Source: Armatimonadota bacterium (GTDB lineage Bacteria > Cloacimonadota > Cloacimonadia > Cloacimonadales > TCS61). Taken from it: a stretch of 53,129 bases of DNA. The translations under genes were made by a program, and so were the position numbers. The stretch is taken from assembly GCA_013203665.1 (NCBI GenBank), contig JABMPU010000069.1, positions 1 through 53,129 of the forward strand, in the 5' to 3' direction. A model generated the notes under the pieces. That model was not told the origin of the DNA and did no database searches. It saw only the letters and a program-made list of their open reading frames with translations. Of this stretch, positions 35,062 through 44,248 are shown in pieces (within the stretch, counting starts at the first letter, position 1; every line of letters begins with the position of its first letter).

Positions 35062-37629
35062 ATGAAAAAGATTCAATTGTTAATTGCCTGCTTATTCCTG
35101 GCAGGTTCACTTCTATCGATCGATTATAACAATTTCGAAGAAGTGGAAAAAATGGAATTAATGAAAGTTTTTGGTGATGAGAAAGTAGTAGATCAATTTC
35201 TATTGGAAATGGAAGTCAGGAAGCCGGTAGAAAGAGAAGAACCTATTGAAAATCGTACTCTAAATACAGAGATGATAATCATAACCTGTGATGATTATGT
35301 TTACTGGTTTCAGCAGTTCGCAGATCTAAAAAATGAAGAAGGAATGGCTACAGAGGTAGTTTCAACTTCAACTATCGGTTCCACTCAATCAGAGATCAGA
35401 ACCTACTTGTTTCTTCAAAAGTATTCTAATCCAAGTTTACAATATGTTCTTCTGGGTGGAGATGAAAGCATAATCCCGCCAAGACAATTTCCCTGGACAG
35501 GTGATACAGTAAGCGATGTTGCTCTTACCGACTTCTATTACAGTAATGTGCTTTCCAACTGGCCTGCAGATGATGATATTTTCGATATAGTGCTCTATCC
35601 TGATCTTTACGTGGGTAGAGTGCCGGCACGCAATCTAAGTGATGTAGTTCAATTTTATGCAAAATATCAGAATTATCGAAAAAATTACACGGATTACACA
35701 GACAGGATGGCTTTTATTGCCACGAATATTCAGAAGGTTCCAAATGTTACTACAGATAATCTCATACTCGGTGTTATGATAGAGCACTTGGGAGATAATA
35801 TTTCAACAGATGTTCTTTATACATACGATCTGGTTGATACTTTGAACGGCTGTGCGAAACCGGTTACAGATATGTTGCAGGCACGCAATTACAATTTTTT
35901 ATATGGTATGTGGCATGGAGGAGATGAATATACCATATTTGATTCGGAATATGACAAAAATATATCCTGGTGTATCAGGGAATTCGGACCTCATAAACAA
36001 AGTATCACCATAAATACAAACAGGGCATATGAAGGAGCAGGCTGGTATAATACCGATCCCGATACAATTGAGTATTCTTATGTAAGGCCAGCATCAGGAT
36101 ATGTTCAGTTGGAAGATTTTGTACCTAATACACAGGGTACAAATTATATTGCCTGGCTTGGTTCATGCCGCACTGCAGATTTAGATTTTGTTAGCTCGTC
36201 ACTTCCTGTTCAGCGAAATATATACGGAGAAATAATTCAAACACATACAGGTCCTAACCCGTCAGGTATAATACAAGTGGATAGTCTTCCTTCCACGATT
36301 TATAATGTGGAAGGTACTATTTCTCAAGTATTTTTTAATGAACTGGGCGGTCCGGTAGCATTATATGCATCTACATGCGTAGATTTTCCTTATTTTACTT
36401 ACCGCATTGTAAATGAATATATGGATCTGATGTTCATCGATGGATATCATAAACTCGGCTATCTTACTCGTGAGAGCTGGAATGTCGTATCGTATTATTT
36501 TACGAACCGTGTAATTAGAGAGCTTTATCTGGGTCACAATCTTTTTGGTGATCCAAGCATGGATGTCTGGTCTGCAGAAGCTGAAAAACTGATTACAATT
36601 TTGCAGCATGGTGGATTTTCAATCGGTTATACATTCAGAGCATTAAATTCTTCAGGAGTAGAAACAGATGCGGAAATTTGTATCGTGAATTCCGATGGTG
36701 ATATTATGGGAAAAGGTGATTCTCCTTTTCTATATGAAGGCAAAATAAGTGATAACTGGATAATAACTTCCAATAAACCGAATTACATTCAGGCAAGGGA
36801 TAGTTTTGTTGATATCAAAGATTATTCTTCTCTTCCATATGTTATGGATTTTGAAGATGGAGTGGATTATAATTGGGAAATGCATTCCAGTAATAGTCAC
36901 GGTAGAATACTTGTAACTGAAAATCATTTTCCTCATTCCGGTAACAAACATCTTACAATGGATTGCGATACAACTAACTGCTGGGTCACCAATGAAGCCT
37001 GGCTTCACCTTAACCTGGAGAATGAAAACAGCGTATATCTTGAATTCTGGTGGAAAGAATTTAGTGATGAAACACATTTGACAGATGGTGTATATTTCTC
37101 GGATAATGCAGGAACTTCTTTCATAAAAGTTCATTCTCTTGCCGGAAGTAATAGATGGCAGGAAATCACACTCAATGTGGATAGCCTTTGTACTTATTAT
37201 AGTCTTGTTTATTCCGACAACTTTATCATTAAGTTCCAGCAATATGATGATAATCCAATAACCAGTGATGGTTTTGCTTTTGATGATATAAGTGTTTTTT
37301 CGTCTCGTGAAGGAGAAGAAAATATTTCCGGAGATAATGAAATCGTTTCTACAGAATTTCTGTTGCAAAGCTATCCCAATCCATTTAATCCGAGTACAAC
37401 TTTCTCATTTTCAATACCCAATGACAGCAGAGTTGAACTCACAATTTATAATGTCAAAGGACAAGAAATCAGGACATTAATTTCAGATGATTTGAATAAA
37501 GGAGAATGGAAAATAACCTGGGATGGAAAAGATACTTCCGGAAATTTGGTTGGAACCGGAATCTATTTTTCAAAATTAAGCATAAATGGTAAAAATAGAG
37601 CAATGAAAAAGGTGCTGCTGCTGAAATAA
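35062..37629 (+). CDS. Gingipain-like C25 cysteine peptidase with T9SS tail
   Basis: An 855-aa exported protein: signal peptide (1-19), a short pro-region, C25 domain (about 70-510) with 'MIIITCDDYVYWFQQFADLKNEEG', 'QYVLLGGDESIIPPR', 'YVGRVPAR', catalytic His285 (GMWHGGD) and Cys369 (WLGSCRT). A MAM/jelly-roll-like domain (about 595-755) and a sorting domain from about 770 ('YPNPFNPSTTFSFSI') follow. The His-Cys spacing (84) is much longer than in the C25 protein at 9315-13142 (36), so an insertion separates them. Tail wording is also unlike that of units 1-3, so it is an older, independent cargo. SD AAAAAAGGAGG. Confidence 0.9.
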   Translation: MKKIQLLIACLFLAGSLLSIDYNNFEEVEKMELMKVFGDEKVVDQFLLEMEVRKPVEREEPIENRTLNTEMIIITCDDYVYWFQQFADLKNEEGMATEVVSTSTIGSTQSEIRTYLFLQKYSNPSLQYVLLGGDESIIPPRQFPWTGDTVSDVALTDFYYSNVLSNWPADDDIFDIVLYPDLYVGRVPARNLSDVVQFYAKYQNYRKNYTDYTDRMAFIATNIQKVPNVTTDNLILGVMIEHLGDNISTDVLYTYDLVDTLNGCAKPVTDMLQARNYNFLYGMWHGGDEYTIFDSEYDKNISWCIREFGPHKQSITINTNRAYEGAGWYNTDPDTIEYSYVRPASGYVQLEDFVPNTQGTNYIAWLGSCRTADLDFVSSSLPVQRNIYGEIIQTHTGPNPSGIIQVDSLPSTIYNVEGTISQVFFNELGGPVALYASTCVDFPYFTYRIVNEYMDLMFIDGYHKLGYLTRESWNVVSYYFTNRVIRELYLGHNLFGDPSMDVWSAEAEKLITILQHGGFSIGYTFRALNSSGVETDAEICIVNSDGDIMGKGDSPFLYEGKISDNWIITSNKPNYIQARDSFVDIKDYSSLPYVMDFEDGVDYNWEMHSSNSHGRILVTENHFPHSGNKHLTMDCDTTNCWVTNEAWLHLNLENENSVYLEFWWKEFSDETHLTDGVYFSDNAGTSFIKVHSLAGSNRWQEITLNVDSLCTYYSLVYSDNFIIKFQQYDDNPITSDGFAFDDISVFSSREGEENISGDNEIVSTEFLLQSYPNPFNPSTTFSFSIPNDSRVELTIYNVKGQEIRTLISDDLNKGEWKITWDGKDTSGNLVGTGIYFSKLSINGKNRAMKKVLLLK

Positions 37630-37661
37630 CCTTCGGAACGGTCTTGACCTTCCGAACGGTT
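37628..37661. repeat. Dispersed 'ACCGTTC' family hairpin
   Basis: AACCTTCGGAACGGTC pairs with GACCTTCCGAACGGTT around TT with single-base bulges, right after the C25 stop codon. Same family as 18781-18815 and 44448-44486. Confidence 0.6.
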
Positions 37662-37743
37662 ATAATTATACTTGACTAAAGTAAATAGGTCTTGTCCATT
37701 TGAGAATTTCACCAGTGATATATGCAAAAACCCTCCGAAGATA

Positions 37744-37775
37744 CAAAAGAGATTTGCAACTGCAAATCTCTTTTG
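37744..37775. terminator. Hairpin terminator between convergent genes
   Basis: A perfect 15-bp stem, CAAAAGAGATTTGCA (37744-37758) with TGCAAATCTCTTTTG (37761-37775), has a two-base loop. It lies between the convergent C25 peptidase and cDPG synthetase-like genes, and the TTTTG end gives a short T run on either strand. Confidence 0.75.
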
Positions 37776-37803
37776 TTGTTTCAAATCTTTAATAATGCTT
37801 TTT

Positions 37804-39117
37804 TTAGAAATCTTTCAAAACATCCTCGATTGTAGGATGCCCAATTTCCTGGAGTTCATATTTCACCTGAACTGCAGGTTTATTGATTTTAACAATTCTG
37901 CGAAGATCAATCGGAGTTGCAATGATAATCACATCACAATCAACAGCATTTATAGTATCTTCCAGATCCTTAATCTGCTGTTTGCCATAACCCATAGCCG
38001 GCAGCAGAATTCCAATATCAGGATATTTCTCGAAAGTATCTGCAATGGTTCCCACAGCAGCTTCGCGAGGATCAACAAATTCTTTTGCACCGTATTTTTC
38101 GGCAGCTACAATTCCTGCACCATATGTCATTTCACCATGAGTAAGAGTGGGACCATCTTCCACTACCAGAACTCTTGCATCCATAATAAGTTCAAAATTA
38201 TCAACTGTTAATGGAGAAGCAGCATCGATTATTTTTGCTTTCGGATTTATAGAGCGAATATTATCACGCACAATTTGAATTCCTTCCGGGTCTGCTGAAT
38301 CGATTTTATTTATAACTATCACATCTGCCAGACGCAGATTGGTTTCTCCCGGATAATAGCTTAATTCATCACCCGGTCGGTGAGGGTCAACCACAACAAT
38401 CTGCAATTCTTTATCTGAAGTATAGAATGGAGTATCATTGTTTCCTCCATCCCAGACGATGACATCAGCTTCTTTTTCTGCTTCACGAACAATTGCTTCA
38501 TAATCCACACCCGCATAAATTATACTTCCCATTTCAATGTGAGGTTCATATTCTTCCATTTCTTCTATTGTGCATTTATGTTTTTCCAAATCTGCTAAAA
38601 CTGCGAACCTTTGAATTTTCTGAGTAACCAAGTCTCCATAAGGCATCGGATGACGGATGGAAGCAACTTTCAAGCCTTTTTCTTTGAGTACTTTTACAAC
38701 CTTTCTGGTTGTTTGGCTTTTACCACAACCTGTTCTAGTAGCACAGATAGTTACTAATGGTATAGTGGTTTTCACGCGTGAGTTTCTTACTCCCATAAGA
38801 ACAAAATCAACTCCAGCAGCATTTACGATCGAAGCATTGTGCATAACTCGTTCGTGAGTAACATCGCTGTATGCAAATACAACTTGGTCTACATCAAATT
38901 TTTTAATTAGATTTACAAGTTCTTCTTCAGCAAAAATCGGAATTCCTTGAGGATACAATATACCGGCTAATTCAGCAGGATATTTTCTATCATCAATATC
39001 CGGAATTTGCGTGGCAGTGAAAGCAAGAACTTCATAATCTTGATTATCTCTATAATAAAGATTGAAATTGTGGAAATCTCTTCCTGCAGCACCCATTATT
39101 ATAACTTTCTTCTTCAT
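37804..39117 (-). CDS. Cyclic 2,3-diphosphoglycerate synthetase-like GTPase/ATPase
   Basis: A 437-aa cytoplasmic protein. ATG 39117 is preferred over the TTG just before it (AGGAG seven bases upstream). N-terminal Rossmann-like part ('VIIMGAAGRDFHNFN', about 5-20), then a P-loop ATRTGCGKSQTTRKV (about 126-140), 'VWDGGNNDTPF' (about 218), NKID-type base motif 'VINKIDSAD' (about 267-275) and a C-terminal sensing domain. This matches the family of archaeal cyclic 2,3-diphosphoglycerate synthetase, which makes the thermoprotectant cDPG; bacterial members are uncharacterised and often called GTPases. Divergent from the nifU-like gene across about 380 bases. Confidence 0.8.
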   Translation of the reverse strand: MKKKVIIMGAAGRDFHNFNLYYRDNQDYEVLAFTATQIPDIDDRKYPAELAGILYPQGIPIFAEEELVNLIKKFDVDQVVFAYSDVTHERVMHNASIVNAAGVDFVLMGVRNSRVKTTIPLVTICATRTGCGKSQTTRKVVKVLKEKGLKVASIRHPMPYGDLVTQKIQRFAVLADLEKHKCTIEEMEEYEPHIEMGSIIYAGVDYEAIVREAEKEADVIVWDGGNNDTPFYTSDKELQIVVVDPHRPGDELSYYPGETNLRLADVIVINKIDSADPEGIQIVRDNIRSINPKAKIIDAASPLTVDNFELIMDARVLVVEDGPTLTHGEMTYGAGIVAAEKYGAKEFVDPREAAVGTIADTFEKYPDIGILLPAMGYGKQQIKDLEDTINAVDCDVIIIATPIDLRRIVKINKPAVQVKYELQEIGHPTIEDVLKDF

Positions 39118-39120
39118 CAA

Positions 39121-39498
39121 ATTCTCCTATATTTTTATTATTTATTTCACAGCCAAGCTTTAAATCACATTTTTAAAGTCAAGGATTTTGTTAGGGATAT
39201 TGACCATTATTACAGAAGATTTTCCAACCAAAAAGTAACGAAGACCTTGAAAAGGTTTAAGAGGTATTTTCTTCCTGCTGAACCTTTTCAAGAGTTGAAA
39301 TAGCAAATAACGACATAACCATTGAAAATGGTCTGTTTGAGAGAATTCCTCTGTGAGTAAACCGTTTTCAAAGTAAGTATATCAGGAGAGTTTTTTATTT
39401 TTTTTGCAAGGTTTGTTGCAAGGAATATCAGATTTTTTTCTTTACGTAAAAAGAGGGTTTTTGTTTTTAACATAATTAAAATAGATTGGAGGATATAA
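39121..39498. other. Divergent intergenic region with inverted repeats
   Basis: About 380 bases, no gene seen. CTTGAAAAGGTT (39247-39258) is mirrored exactly by AACCTTTTCAAG (39282-39293), and ACCATTGAAAATGGT (about 39318-39332) is a palindromic hairpin. Promoters for both flanking genes should be here; none is certain. Confidence 0.55.
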
Positions 39499-39726
39499 AT
39501 GATATCAAAAGAAAAAGTTCAGGAAGTCTTAAACAAAGTTAGACCTGCTTTGCAAGCTGATGGCGGAGACTGTGAATTAATCAATGTTAGAGAAGATAAT
39601 GTAATTGAAGTTAGACTTCAAGGTGCTTGTGGGAATTGTCCTATGGCAACATTAACTCTGAAAGCAGGAATTGAACGGGTTCTAAAAGAAGAGATTCCGG
39701 AAGTAAAAGAAGTTATTTCTGTTTAG
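39499..39726 (+). CDS. NifU C-terminal-domain iron-sulfur carrier
   Basis: A 75-aa single-domain protein (NifU_C / Nfu type) that carries and passes on [4Fe-4S] clusters. Motifs '[17 protein letters not shown]' and '[16 protein letters not shown]', with the CxxC that binds the cluster between two monomers, are complete. SD TTGGAGG. Monocistronic or co-transcribed with the cupin gene 100 bases downstream. Confidence 0.93.
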   Translation: MISKEKVQEVLNKVRPALQADGGDCELINVREDNVIEVRLQGACGNCPMATLTLKAGIERVLKEEIPEVKEVISV

Positions 39727-39826
39727 AAGTTTAAAATATTATTAAGAATTTTCTGGAGTTTTTGTACAAAAATATCTTAAACAAAGATGATAATCATCAT
39801 CTTAAATAAGCACATTTGGAGGATAG

Positions 39827-40225
39827 ATGAAACTGACAAATTATAAAAATATTGAACTAGAAGAAGTAATAATGGAAGGTGCAAAAAGTGCAAAAGTTCG
39901 CTGGCTTATTTCCCAAAAAGATGGAGCACCAAATTTTGCTACACGAATGTTCGAGATAGATCCGGGAGGTTTTACTCCTTATCATGCTCATAGTTGGGAA
40001 CACGAAAACTTTATCGTTGAAGGTGAAGGAGCTTTGACCACAGAAGATGGTGACATACCTTTTAAAGTCGGTGATGTGATTTATGTGGAACCGTTTATGA
40101 AGCATAATTATAAAAATACAGGAAAATCAGTTTTAAAATTTCTCTGCATAATTCCTAATGATAGAAAGAAAGAGGAGAAGAAAATAATAAATCCTTTTGC
40201 TTCCGGTGTTGCCAGTAATTGTTGA
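39827..40225 (+). CDS. Cupin domain protein
   Basis: A 132-aa single cupin. Motif 1 reads 'GGFTPYHAHSWEHENFIVEGEG', with two His and a Glu for a metal, and motif 2 'GDVIYVEPFMKHNY' supplies the last His. The extension after the barrel (about 110-132) ends 'ASGVASNC' and is rich in Lys. Small cupins of this form bind a metal and may be isomerases, dioxygenases or sensors; nothing here decides. SD TTGGAGG. Confidence 0.85.
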   Translation: MKLTNYKNIELEEVIMEGAKSAKVRWLISQKDGAPNFATRMFEIDPGGFTPYHAHSWEHENFIVEGEGALTTEDGDIPFKVGDVIYVEPFMKHNYKNTGKSVLKFLCIIPNDRKKEEKKIINPFASGVASNC

Positions 40226-40341
40226 TATGTAATGTAACACAATTACTACACCAAAAGTGCATAAATCTTGATTGTGAATTTTTAATTTCTTTTGTTTGAT
40301 GGTTTTAATATAAAAAAAAATGAGTATAAAGAGGAGATTCA

Positions 40342-41409
40342 ATGGAAAAAATATTAAAGAAGTTCTTTAAGGATTTGGTTGTAGCACCAAGCCCTTCCGG
40401 TTTCGAACAACCGGCACAAGAAGTGTATCGTAACTATGTAAAAGATTTGGCAGATGATGTGAAAACAGATGTTCATGGGAATGTTATCGCTCTTAAGAAA
40501 GGAACTGGAAAGTTGAGATTAATGTTTTCCGGTCACGCAGATGAAATTGGTTTGATGATCAAATACATCGATGATGATGGTTTTATTCATTTCACATCTA
40601 TTGGAGGAGTTGATGCCAGTTTGCTGCCCGGATTAAGAGTTTGTATTTATCATGGGAAAAAAGTGTATATCGGTATTATCGGCAGAAAACCAATTCATCT
40701 TTTGAAACCGGATGAGCGAAATAAATCAGCAAAAATGGATGAACTCTGGATCGATTTTGGTGCAAAAGACAAAAAAGATGCTGAGAAAAAAATCTCAGTT
40801 GGAGACCATATAACATTTTTACCTGGAATGGAAATGCTCTCTAAAGACTTTGTAGCAACAAAAGCAACAGATAATAAAGCTGGAGTATTTGTTGTTGGAG
40901 CCATTCTAAAAGAGCTGGAAAATGAAACAATTTGTGCAAATGTTTACTCTGTTTCTTCAGTTCAGGAAGAAATCGGATTGCGCGGTGCAAGAACAAGTGC
41001 TTATGGCATCGACCCAACTGTTGGAATTGCCATCGATGTTACTCATGCCACAGATTATCCGGGAATGGATAAAAATAAAATGGGTGATATCAAATTAGGC
41101 AAAGGTCCGGTTGTCGTTGTAGGTGCGAATATAAATCCTAAAGTTTTTGATTTATTAAAAGAAGCTGCTGAAAAAGCAAAAGTTGATTATCAAATCGAAG
41201 CCGCTCCACGTGGAACCGGAACAGATGCAAATGCGATTCAGATTACAAGAGCTGGTGTGGCTGCCGGTCTTATCAGCATTCCAAACAGATATATGCACAC
41301 TCCAAATGAGATTATTTCGTTCAAAGATCTTTATGATGCGGTTAAATTGCTCGCTCAATTTGCACGTATGATTAACGATAAAACTGATTTTATACCGAAA
41401 GTTCTTTAA
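40342..41409 (+). CDS. M42 family metallopeptidase (aminopeptidase)
   Basis: A 355-aa cytoplasmic dinuclear aminopeptidase, forming large tetrahedral assemblies in characterised relatives. Zinc ligands and catalytic residues are visible in order: His in FSGHADEIG (about 67), Asp in ATDNKAG (about 179), the catalytic Glu pair in QEEIGLRG (about 211), Asp in 'IAIDVTHA' (about 233) and His in 'RYMHTPNE' (about 318). It removes N-terminal residues from peptides; specificity is not readable. SD GAGGAG. Confidence 0.93.
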   Translation: MEKILKKFFKDLVVAPSPSGFEQPAQEVYRNYVKDLADDVKTDVHGNVIALKKGTGKLRLMFSGHADEIGLMIKYIDDDGFIHFTSIGGVDASLLPGLRVCIYHGKKVYIGIIGRKPIHLLKPDERNKSAKMDELWIDFGAKDKKDAEKKISVGDHITFLPGMEMLSKDFVATKATDNKAGVFVVGAILKELENETICANVYSVSSVQEEIGLRGARTSAYGIDPTVGIAIDVTHATDYPGMDKNKMGDIKLGKGPVVVVGANINPKVFDLLKEAAEKAKVDYQIEAAPRGTGTDANAIQITRAGVAAGLISIPNRYMHTPNEIISFKDLYDAVKLLAQFARMINDKTDFIPKVL

Positions 41410-41420
41410 AATTACTTTAA

Positions 41421-41453
41421 AAACTTGTTAAGTTTCTTAAACTTAGCAAGTTT
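41421..41453. repeat. 'AACTTGTTAAGTTT' hairpin, copy 1
   Basis: AAACTTGTTAAGTTT and AAACTTAGCAAGTTT form a 15-bp stem (one T-G pair) with loop CTT, then TTAATTT. It lies between the M42 peptidase and the ABC ATPase, and the same family occurs twice near 52.1-52.3 kb. It may serve as a terminator. Confidence 0.6.
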
Positions 41454-41469
41454 AATTTATTGAGGTTCT

Positions 41470-42231
41470 ATGATTGAAGTTAAAAATCTCACAAAAGTTT
41501 TTATCCAAAAAAATGGGGAAGAGCTTTATGCTGTAAATAATCTTTCTTTCACAGCAGAACGTGGTGAGATTGTAGTTCTTTTGGGAGTAAATGGCGCTGG
41601 AAAAACCACTGCCATGAGAATGCTTTCCACAGTTCTGCAGCCATTCAGCGGAACTGCTTCAGTTGAAGGTTTTGATATCATCAGCAATCCACAACAGGTA
41701 AGATCTAATCTTGGTTTTCTTTCCGGAGATACAGGACTTTATGCCCGTTTGACTGCCAGGGAAGTGATTACTTATTTCGGTCATCTTTACGATGTTGAAC
41801 CTTCTAATATCAAAATAAGAATTCAGGAAATTTCAAATCTTCTCGATATGGATGATTTTCTCGATAAAAAAGTCGATTTTCTTTCTACAGGAATGAGACA
41901 AAAAGTCTCGATTGCTCGTTCAATAATTCATGATCCGCCGGTTATGATATTCGATGAACCTACTGCCGGATTGGACATCTTAACCGCTAAAAATATTGTG
42001 GATTTCATTCATAGATGTAAAAATGATGGAAAATGCGTTCTGTTTTCCACTCATATTATGAGAGAAGCAGAGCGAATTGCAGATAAAATTGTCATGATTC
42101 ATGAGGGAAAAGTTTTGGCTGAAGGAACCTGGCAGGAATTCAAACAAGAAACCGGTTTGAATGATTTGGATGATATTTTTATTCATTTTGTGAATAGAAT
42201 AAAAGATGAGGAGATTGTTAATGAATTTTAA
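41470..42231 (+). CDS. ABC transporter ATP-binding protein (NatA-like)
   Basis: A 253-aa ATPase: Walker A GVNGAGKTTAM (about 39-49), Q-loop region, signature LSTGMRQKV (about 137-145), Walker B 'PVMIFDEPTAGLD' (about 156-168) and H-loop 'FSTHIMREAE'. It resembles the NatA sodium-export ATPase group. It overlaps the permease gene by 11 bases, and the two should form one exporter. Confidence 0.92.
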   Translation: MIEVKNLTKVFIQKNGEELYAVNNLSFTAERGEIVVLLGVNGAGKTTAMRMLSTVLQPFSGTASVEGFDIISNPQQVRSNLGFLSGDTGLYARLTAREVITYFGHLYDVEPSNIKIRIQEISNLLDMDDFLDKKVDFLSTGMRQKVSIARSIIHDPPVMIFDEPTAGLDILTAKNIVDFIHRCKNDGKCVLFSTHIMREAERIADKIVMIHEGKVLAEGTWQEFKQETGLNDLDDIFIHFVNRIKDEEIVNEF

Positions 42232-44248
42232 GAAAATCCTCATAATATACAAAAAAGAACTTCTCGACTTATTCAGAGATAGAAGAACTGTTATTACATC
42301 TTTGGTTCTACCGATTGTGCTGTATCCACTTTTAATGATTGGTTTTTCTTCAATGATGTCGCGTCAGGAGATGAAACTCGAACAGCAGCAAATGCTCATT
42401 TATCTTAATGATAACATTTTGGATGAAACTTCAATAAGGATAGAATCCGAACTGCAAAATATTGAAAATCTTCAAATCATGCCGAAAATCGATTTTTATG
42501 ATGAAACACCTTTATACGAGCTTCTCAAAGATAAAAGCATACAAGCTGTTGTAGATTTAAAAGACAGTCTTTCATCAACTGGATACCAGGTTCTAATTGC
42601 AAAAATTATCTATGATGAGACAAGTGAAAGAAGTAGCAAAACATATCGAAAAATCTCAGATAAACTTTTTGAAATAGAAAATGAATTAGTGGGAGAAAGA
42701 CTGCAGGAAATCAAAATAAATGAAGAAATTCTCACAGCTATAGAACTAAAAAAGGAGAATATTGCTCCTCCGGCTCAAATGCTCGGTTTTGCTCTGGGGA
42801 AATTCCTGCCGTATTTATTAATAATTCTGACCATCAGCAGTGCAGCAGTTGTTTCTTCGGATCTGGTTGCCGGTGAAAAAGAAAGAAAAACTTTGGAAAC
42901 CATATTAGTCAGTGCTGCTCGCAGAAACGAACTTGTTATAGGAAAATATCTCACCATAATCACAATTACAATCATCACAGTCTTACTAAATCTTTTCAGT
43001 ATGTATCTCTCTTTTCATCATATCTTTTCACAGTATCAAACTGATGCAGGCGGTTTACAGCTTCCGATTGGAAATTTCGCTTTAATCCTGGTTTTAATGA
43101 TTCCGCTTGTAACTTTATTCTCTGCTTTACTACTTTCTATTTCCACTTACTCGCGAAATATCAAAGAAGCCCAGAGCTATCAAATGCCTGTTTTGTTTGG
43201 CGGAATTATGCTTTCAATGGTCAGCTTTCTACCGGGATTTGAATTGAGTTTCGGTTTCGCTCTCATTCCAATTGTAAATTTCTCTCTTCTTATCAGGAAT
43301 ATAATGTTGGGCAGCTTTGAACTGAGTCATCTTTTTATTGTAGTTAGCTCAACAATAATATTAGATATAATCGCAATCTATATTTCTATCAGGCTTTTTA
43401 ATTGCGAGTCGGTTTTATTCCGAACTGCAGAAGAAAAATCTTTAAAGTTCTGGGGAAAAGATAAGAAAAATGTTTTTACTCCACAGTTTGGTTTCCTTTT
43501 CTTTATTGTTATGCTTTTAGCATTATTTTATATTGGCGGAAAATGGCAAACCGAAAACCTGATAAACGGTCTCATCAGAACAGAATTATTAATAATTCTT
43601 TTACCAACCATTTTAATTTTACGAATTTCAAAATCTGACATTAAAAAAACACTCAGATTGAATCAAACAAATCCTCTTAACTTTATTCTTATAATTCTGT
43701 TAGCTTTTCCAATTCTTGTTCTTGTAGGATTGTTAATGCAGATGATAAACATCATTTTCCCAATTCCTGAATCATATATGGAATCTTTCAATAACCTGAT
43801 TCAAGATATTACTATCTGGAAAAGTTTATTTGTGATTGCTCTTCTTCCTGGTATTTGTGAAGAAGTGTTCTTTAGAGGATACATAATCAATGTTTTCAGA
43901 AAACAGGGAATCTGGAAATCAATCATAATAACTGCAGTCTTATTTGGAATATTCCATCTTGATCCTTTCAGGATGGTTCCGGTTACTCTACTTGGAATCT
44001 GGATGGGTTATTTACTATTTAAAACAAATAGTATCTTAATTCCAATTTTTGCCCATTTTGCGAATAACAGTCTTGCTCTTCTTATAGGAAGATTTGCTGA
44101 TAAAATGCCATATTTTGAGAAGATTCTAAAAGATGGAGAATTCCCGTTTTGGTGGGGAATCCCTGCGATTTTGATATTTGTTTTTCTATTAAAAATATTT
44201 GCCAAAATAAATGATAAATCTTGTTTCAATGCTCTAGAGTTAGAATGA
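42221..44248 (+). CDS. NatB-like ABC permease fused to CPBP intramembrane protease
   Basis: A 675-aa membrane protein. ATG 42221 is chosen because GAGGAG stands seven bases upstream. The N-terminal part is an ABC-2 permease: a first TM after 'YKKELLDLFRDRRTVITSLVLP', a large extracytoplasmic loop (about 45-180) and a TM bundle (about 190-390). The C-terminal part (about 480-660) is a CPBP/abi (CAAX-protease-like) domain with EExxxR (Glu547-Glu548, EEVFFR), FxxxH (His579 in GIFH) and HxxxN (HFANN). Such NatB-CPBP fusions are known; whether the protease part processes a substrate or is structural is unclear. Confidence 0.85.
   Translation: MNFKKILIIYKKELLDLFRDRRTVITSLVLPIVLYPLLMIGFSSMMSRQEMKLEQQQMLIYLNDNILDETSIRIESELQNIENLQIMPKIDFYDETPLYELLKDKSIQAVVDLKDSLSSTGYQVLIAKIIYDETSERSSKTYRKISDKLFEIENELVGERLQEIKINEEILTAIELKKENIAPPAQMLGFALGKFLPYLLIILTISSAAVVSSDLVAGEKERKTLETILVSAARRNELVIGKYLTIITITIITVLLNLFSMYLSFHHIFSQYQTDAGGLQLPIGNFALILVLMIPLVTLFSALLLSISTYSRNIKEAQSYQMPVLFGGIMLSMVSFLPGFELSFGFALIPIVNFSLLIRNIMLGSFELSHLFIVVSSTIILDIIAIYISIRLFNCESVLFRTAEEKSLKFWGKDKKNVFTPQFGFLFFIVMLLALFYIGGKWQTENLINGLIRTELLIILLPTILILRISKSDIKKTLRLNQTNPLNFILIILLAFPILVLVGLLMQMINIIFPIPESYMESFNNLIQDITIWKSLFVIALLPGICEEVFFRGYIINVFRKQGIWKSIIITAVLFGIFHLDPFRMVPVTLLGIWMGYLLFKTNSILIPIFAHFANNSLALLIGRFADKMPYFEKILKDGEFPFWWGIPAILIFVFLLKIFAKINDKSCFNALELE

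Noticed and set aside
36730-37368. 212-aa minus-strand ORF inside the C25 peptidase gene
   Set aside because: Ile/Phe-rich shadow without SD or domain features.
37672-38211. 179-aa plus-strand ORF overlapping the cDPG synthetase gene
   Set aside because: Antisense shadow of a well-supported minus-strand gene, with Cys/His/Phe-rich composition typical of shadows.
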